Source of the DNA: Clostridium sulfidigenes
GTDB taxonomy: Bacteria > Bacillota > Clostridia > Clostridiales > Clostridiaceae
Assembly (NCBI RefSeq): GCF_000732635.1
Contig: NZ_JPMD01000047.1
Location: 1 to 37,274, forward strand
DNA: 37,274 bases
Direction of reading: 5' to 3'
Both the position numbers and the translations under genes were made by a program. The notes beneath the pieces were generated by a model that worked only from the letters and a program-made list of their open reading frames with translations, did no database searches and had not been told where the DNA came from. Positions 33,679 to 37,274 of this stretch are shown here, one piece after another (position 1 is the first letter of the stretch; the number at the start of each line of letters is the position of its first letter).

Positions 33679-34647
33679 ATGAAAAAAGTCTTAGTTCTTG
33701 GAGGAAGCTATTTTATAGGAAAAGCCATTGTAGAAGCTTTATTAGGTTCTCAGAAAGATTATGAAATTTACACCTTAAATAGAGGAAGCAGAAAAACCGA
33801 AGATAAAAGAATTACTAATATAATTTGTGACAGAGAAGATTTAAATGAAATGAAAAAATGTCTTAGTGAGCATGAATTTAATTATATAATTGATGTATCT
33901 GGACTTAATGTAAATCAATTAGAAATTCTTCATGAAGCCTTAAATTATGAAAAGTTAGAGAAATATATTTTTATTAGTTCAAGTGCTGTCTATGATGTAG
34001 AAAATTATAAAATTCCATTCAAAGAATCATTTATGCTAGGAAAAAATAAATATTGGGGAGATTATGGAACAAACAAAATAGAGTGTGAAGAGTTTTTAGA
34101 GGATAAGTATAACTATAGTAATGTTCAACTTATAATATTACGCCCTCCTTATGTTTATGGAGAAAATAATTATGCAGCAAGGGAAGGCTTTATTTTCCAT
34201 CATATTATCAATGATAGGCCTATTCTAATTCCTAATGATGGAGAGACTAAAATTCAATTTATCTACTCTAAGGACCTAGGCAATTTAGTAGAAGGATTTT
34301 TAGAGACAAATCAAGATAATCTATCTATTTATAATGTTGGAAATAGTGAGGCAGTGACCTTTAATACATGGATAGAATTATGTGAGAAGGCTGCTGGTAA
34401 AAAGGCAATAAAGTATCATTTTTATTATGAGGAGAAGGGGTATAATGAAAGAGACTTCTTTTCATTCTTTAATTATGACAATGTGCTGGATGTAAAAAAA
34501 ATCCATAGTGTATTTAAAGAAGAAACTTCTATGGAGGAAGGCTTAAAGAAGTGTTATCAATGGTATCTTCATAATGAAGCCATGGTTATGATGAAAAAAC
34601 ATGTAGCAGAAAAGGAAGAAGAAATTTATAAGTTATTAGGAAAATAG
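33679..34647 (+). CDS. NAD-dependent epimerase/dehydratase family protein
   Basis: A 322-residue extended short-chain dehydrogenase. The ATG at 33679 is chosen because AGAGGTGG lies just before it; the in-frame GTG at 33670 overlaps that site. The Rossmann motif reads KKVLVLGGSYFIGKAI, close to GxxGxxG but with Ser-Tyr-Phe. The catalytic pair is in DYGTNKIECEEF (YxxxK). VILRPPYVYGENNYAAR is the usual proline-rich loop. Relatives act on nucleotide sugars or as mRNA-binding-type SDRs. No glycan genes are nearby, so the substrate is open. It is the first gene of a rightward group with a HAD protein, an HExxH protein and a small membrane protein. Confidence 0.85.
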   Translation: MKKVLVLGGSYFIGKAIVEALLGSQKDYEIYTLNRGSRKTEDKRITNIICDREDLNEMKKCLSEHEFNYIIDVSGLNVNQLEILHEALNYEKLEKYIFISSSAVYDVENYKIPFKESFMLGKNKYWGDYGTNKIECEEFLEDKYNYSNVQLIILRPPYVYGENNYAAREGFIFHHIINDRPILIPNDGETKIQFIYSKDLGNLVEGFLETNQDNLSIYNVGNSEAVTFNTWIELCEKAAGKKAIKYHFYYEEKGYNERDFFSFFNYDNVLDVKKIHSVFKEETSMEEGLKKCYQWYLHNEAMVMMKKHVAEKEEEIYKLLGK

Positions 34648-34717
34648 TTCATAGTTTTAAATTTTAGATGTATGACTAAGAATTTAGTAATATATTTAGT
34701 ACGATATGGAGATTAAA

Positions 34718-35407
34718 ATGGATAAGTTAATATTTTGGGATTTTCAAGGTACATTAGCTCATAATGAGTGGATGCTTAGTAAAGCTTTATTCAAGGTTTT
34801 ATGTAAGTATGAACCATATACGGAAATAGGTATTGAAGATTTTAAGAAAATCTCATTAGTGGGATTTCCTTGGCAACAACCTGAAAAGGAATATGTGAAT
34901 CTCACTTCTAGTGATGCTTGGTGGAACCATATTGAAGATATATTAATAAAGGGATATATAAAGTTAAATATATCAGAAGAAAAAGCAGCTATCTACTCAA
35001 AAGAAATTAGACAAGTACTTGCATCAGGAGAAAGTTTTCAACTATATGAAGATACAATAGAAGTATTACAATATTTTATGAAAAAGGGTTATTCAAACAT
35101 AATACTCTCAAATCATATTCCTGAATTACCTAAAATAGTAGAGAAATTAGGATTATCACCGTATATAATCGATTGTATATCATCTGCTAATGTTGGATAT
35201 GAGAAGCCAAATCCTAAAATATATCATTATGCTTTGAAAAAGCATTGCAATTATAGTGATATATGGATGGTTGGAGATAGTATTTTAGCTGATGTAAGAG
35301 GTCCAGAACATGTTGGGATTAAAGCGGTATTAGTAAGAAGTAATATAGAAGAAACTGTTAGATATTATTCAAAGGATTTATTAGGAGTAAAGGAGATCAT
35401 AAAGTAG
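34718..35407 (+). CDS. HAD-superfamily hydrolase with altered motif I
   Basis: The start is the ATG at 34718 with TGGAG six bases upstream; the ATG at 34706 lies before it. The 229-residue product has the HAD order: motif I WDFQGTLA (Asp8), helical cap (about 17-95), motif II ILSNHIP, motif III lysine in GYEKPNPKIY, motif IV MVGDSILADVRG. In ordinary HAD phosphatases motif I is DxDGT, the second Asp acting as general acid; here it is Gln10. This suggests a non-standard activity, as in dehalogenase- or phosphonatase-like branches, or weak phosphatase activity. It lies 70 bases after the epimerase. Confidence 0.87.
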   Translation: MDKLIFWDFQGTLAHNEWMLSKALFKVLCKYEPYTEIGIEDFKKISLVGFPWQQPEKEYVNLTSSDAWWNHIEDILIKGYIKLNISEEKAAIYSKEIRQVLASGESFQLYEDTIEVLQYFMKKGYSNIILSNHIPELPKIVEKLGLSPYIIDCISSANVGYEKPNPKIYHYALKKHCNYSDIWMVGDSILADVRGPEHVGIKAVLVRSNIEETVRYYSKDLLGVKEIIK

Positions 35408-35445
35408 TGTTTAGAAGAATTTATTAATAAAAGGGTTAAGTGGTT

Positions 35446-36237
35446 ATGAATAAAGAAGAAAAGAATCAGTTTATAGTAGATACCATAGCTAAGGTAAATA
35501 AGATATTCTCTATTCATGAAAAAATAAAGGATATAGATACATCTTTATTAAAGCTTTATACAGTAGCTGTAGTAGAAGATGGGTATTTTTTTATCTTTGA
35601 TTTATATGACAATGGTACTTGCTATGAATTTAAAGGTGAATATAAAGCACCTATGATTGTACCAGAAAAAGTGTTGGCCTCCTTTCCACTAGATTTTTAT
35701 GATATGAAACCTGCAGCTGTAGTATCTAAGGATGCATTTAATACCTTGGAGGGATATATATTTATATTTCATGAGTTTGTTCACTGCTATCAATGGGAGC
35801 AAGGAGATAGTGAAATTAGAGAAGAACTAGAAATTGCTAAAATAGCTAAAGAGAAAAAAGATTTTATGTGGGAGATAAATTATCCATTTCCTTATGAGGA
35901 TAAGGTGTTCATAAATGAAACTTCTAAACTAGAATTTGTGGATAAAAAACTACATTACAAAGATATGTTAGAGTATCATAGAGTTATGAAGAACCATTTA
36001 AATCAAATAGACTTTGAATATATGGTATGGCAAGAATTTAAAGAGGGATTTTCTAGATATATTGAAAATCTTATTAGAGAAAAGTTACAAGTAAAATTGA
36101 ACTCTAATAAATTAGAAAAACCTTTTAGTAGAGTAATCTTTTATGAGCTAGGTAGTAGATCCATAAGTGCTATATTAAAAGAAAATCCTGAGATTAAGGG
36201 GAATATTAAATGTATATATGATAAAATTAATATATAA
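35446..36237 (+). CDS. Putative zinc metalloprotease-like protein (HEFVH)
   Basis: I do not recognise a named family. The 263-residue product (ATG 35446; a GTG two codons earlier is also possible behind AAGGG) has FIFHEFVHCYQWEQGD at about 107-121, a classic HExxH zinc motif with His109, Glu110 and His113. EFKEGFSRYIENL at about 197-209 offers Glu200 as a possible third ligand in a gluzincin-like helix. It has no signal peptide or membrane helix, so it should be cytosolic. The N-terminal 100 residues are beta-rich, and the interval between the motifs is helical and highly charged. It is read 38 bases after the HAD gene and followed by a small membrane protein. Peptidase activity is inferred from the motif only. 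Confidence 0.7.
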   Translation: MNKEEKNQFIVDTIAKVNKIFSIHEKIKDIDTSLLKLYTVAVVEDGYFFIFDLYDNGTCYEFKGEYKAPMIVPEKVLASFPLDFYDMKPAAVVSKDAFNTLEGYIFIFHEFVHCYQWEQGDSEIREELEIAKIAKEKKDFMWEINYPFPYEDKVFINETSKLEFVDKKLHYKDMLEYHRVMKNHLNQIDFEYMVWQEFKEGFSRYIENLIREKLQVKLNSNKLEKPFSRVIFYELGSRSISAILKENPEIKGNIKCIYDKINI

Positions 36238-36274
36238 TAGATGAACTTTAGATAAAGGGTAGGGGGAGTGTTAT

Positions 36275-36580
36275 ATGGATTTTTTATATATTGTTATAGG
36301 GGTTATAGTGGCTGAGTTTATATGTTCAATATTGTTTAAAGGACTTAATGATAGCATTATTGGACTTTTTAAACCGATGCAGAAGTTTATATCAAAATCT
36401 AAGAAGAAGAAAGTATGGAGTGCTATAGGGTATGGTATTGCTGTTTTTATTGCTTTGGCAATTAAGGATAGTTTTGAACTACATTACATTTGGTATGGTA
36501 TATTAATTGGAGTTTTATTGTCTCTTAATGACATAATCTTTGAGAGAGGAATATTTGAGAAGAGAATAGACAATTTATAA
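36275..36580 (+). CDS. Small membrane protein of unknown function
   Basis: A 101-residue protein with three likely membrane helices (about residues 3-24, 47-66 and 71-89) and a basic loop KSKKKK after the first, suggesting that loop is cytoplasmic. I do not recognise the family. The ribosome site AGGGGGAG is strong. It is last in the rightward group, 37 bases after the HExxH gene, and ends at a strong terminator. Confidence 0.75.
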   Translation: MDFLYIVIGVIVAEFICSILFKGLNDSIIGLFKPMQKFISKSKKKKVWSAIGYGIAVFIALAIKDSFELHYIWYGILIGVLLSLNDIIFERGIFEKRIDNL

Positions 36581-36624
36581 TATTAAAGTAAAAAATTTTA
36601 TAGTATTAATAAGGTATAAAGAAT

Positions 36625-36669
36625 AAAAGGTATAAAGCTAGTTTTATGATAGCTTTATACCTTTTATTT
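36625..36669. terminator. Bidirectional terminator
   Basis: AAAAGGTATAAAGCTA at 36625-36640 pairs perfectly with TAGCTTTATACCTTTT at 36650-36665, with T-rich flanks on both strands. It separates the rightward group from the convergent MarR gene and touches its stop codon. Confidence 0.92.
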
Positions 36670-37112
36670 TAATTTATTTTAGACATAACTCTTTTAAATT
36701 CGGATATTGCACCACTAAGAGAAATTAAATCTTCATCTGGTAGCACAGATAACTTTTCCTTAAGAAAGCTTTTCATTAAATCCTTTTTGATTTTAAAGAC
36801 TTCATGGGCTTTTTCTGTTATTTCAATTCTAATAACTCTTCTATCCTTTGGATCTTCATATCTATTAACATAACCACACTCAAGCAATTTATCTATTATT
36901 GGGGTCATATTGGGTTTAGATATACAAAGGTCTCTAGCTATACTAGACACCGATGAAGGTCCATTTTGAGCTAGGTAAAAAACCACTTTTACATGAGATG
37001 GTGGCACAACTGTATTTTTCATAAAGTCTTCTAATTTTATAATCTTTTTATGAAGTAGCATCATAAGAAGGAAAAAGTCCTCAGATAGTTTAGTTAAATT
37101 TTTTTCATCCAT
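36669..37112 (-). CDS. MarR-family transcriptional regulator
   Basis: A 147-residue regulator with the MarR winged helix: VPPSHVKVVFYLAQNGPSSVSSIARDLCISKPNMTPIIDKLLECGYVNRYEDPKDRRVIRIEIT, the DPKDRR wing being diagnostic. N- and C-terminal helices form the dimer interface. One cysteine lies in the recognition region (DLCISK) and one after it, but no OhrR-type redox cysteine sits near the N-terminus. The start follows AAAGGAG. It is divergent from a strong promoter at 37196 whose gene lies beyond the right edge, so it most likely represses that gene, often an efflux pump. Confidence 0.93.
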   Translation of the reverse strand: MDEKNLTKLSEDFFLLMMLLHKKIIKLEDFMKNTVVPPSHVKVVFYLAQNGPSSVSSIARDLCISKPNMTPIIDKLLECGYVNRYEDPKDRRVIRIEITEKAHEVFKIKKDLMKSFLKEKLSVLPDEDLISLSGAISEFKRVMSKIN

Positions 37113-37195
37113 AATAATTCTCCTTTGGCTGCAGTATTGAATTTCTATATTAAAATCGTTAATTAAAAATTAAAAAATCCACAATAAAATAGTTA

Positions 37196-37224
37196 TTGAC
37201 TTATAATAGTTATAAAACTATAAT
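37196..37224 (+). promoter_or_regulatory. Strong outward promoter with MarR-like operator
   Basis: TTGACT at 37196-37201 and TATAAT at 37219-37224 are exactly 17 bases apart. The spacer and -10 contain ATAGTT-ATAA-AACTAT, a dyad of the TAGTT/AACTA kind bound by many MarR proteins. A related ATAAC-T-GTTAT lies just downstream. It drives a gene to the right of the window. Confidence 0.65.
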
Positions 37225-37274
37225 TAATATATGTTTATAACTGTTATATACTTATAAATAATATAATATCATAA

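Overview
The window is AT-rich (roughly 30% GC by eye). It has strong AGGAGG-type ribosome sites, a T-box leader, a BceRSAB-type module and a double-cubane-cluster protein. This points to a Clostridium-type anaerobic Firmicute chromosome segment. I see no plasmid, phage or CRISPR signature. Traces of mobile DNA are the first codons of a probable transposase at the left edge and two inverted copies of a structured intergenic repeat.

Layout. 1-79: start of a probable transposase gene leaving the window. 241-5825: an NhaC-type antiporter, an M20 metallopeptidase, a YtcJ-like amidohydrolase and a BTAD/SARP-like regulator, read as one uptake-and-hydrolysis locus. 5919-7664: a promoter, a T-box leader that looks cysteine-specific, and a TcyP-like L-cystine symporter. 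7838-10547: a LytTR regulator with its DUF3021 membrane partner, then an ABC ATPase broken at a run of nine A and its permease. 10602-15657: a leftward ABC-2 exporter (two permeases, one ATPase) divergent from a NarL-type two-component system, the arrangement of linearmycin-type (Lnr) resistance loci. 15797-17152: an FMN-binding-like lipoprotein and a ten-cysteine protein of unknown function with a possible sigma-K promoter. 17274-22626 (leftward): a MATE transporter, an AraC regulator fused to a GH39-like domain, and a double-cubane-cluster protein without its activating ATPase. 22859-25561: a MalY/PatB beta-lyase and a leftward membrane-anchored S41 peptidase. 25797-30847: a BceRS-BceAB peptide-antibiotic sensing and detoxification module, split by a structured repeat. 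31033-33254: a leftward MacB-type ATPase and permease. 33679-36580: a four-gene rightward group (epimerase, HAD protein, HExxH protein, small membrane protein). 36669-37112: a MarR regulator, divergent from a strong promoter that fires out of the right edge.

Taken together, this is an accessory region dominated by envelope-stress and antimicrobial defence modules (LytTR/DUF3021-ABC, Lnr-like, MATE, BceRSAB, MacB-like), interleaved with amino-acid and sulfur scavenging (cystine uptake under T-box control, C-S beta-lyase, M20 and amidohydrolase enzymes).

The best candidates for something undescribed are: the pair of hairpin-rich repeats at 21296-21427 and 27678-27868, whose conserved 3' half and expandable internal stem look like a structured RNA or an IS200/IS605-type remnant; a 24-bp hairpin at 33357-33413 that pairs fully only in the minus-strand RNA; the ten-cysteine protein; and the HExxH protein operon at the right. 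All functional calls were made by reading motifs. No database search was possible.
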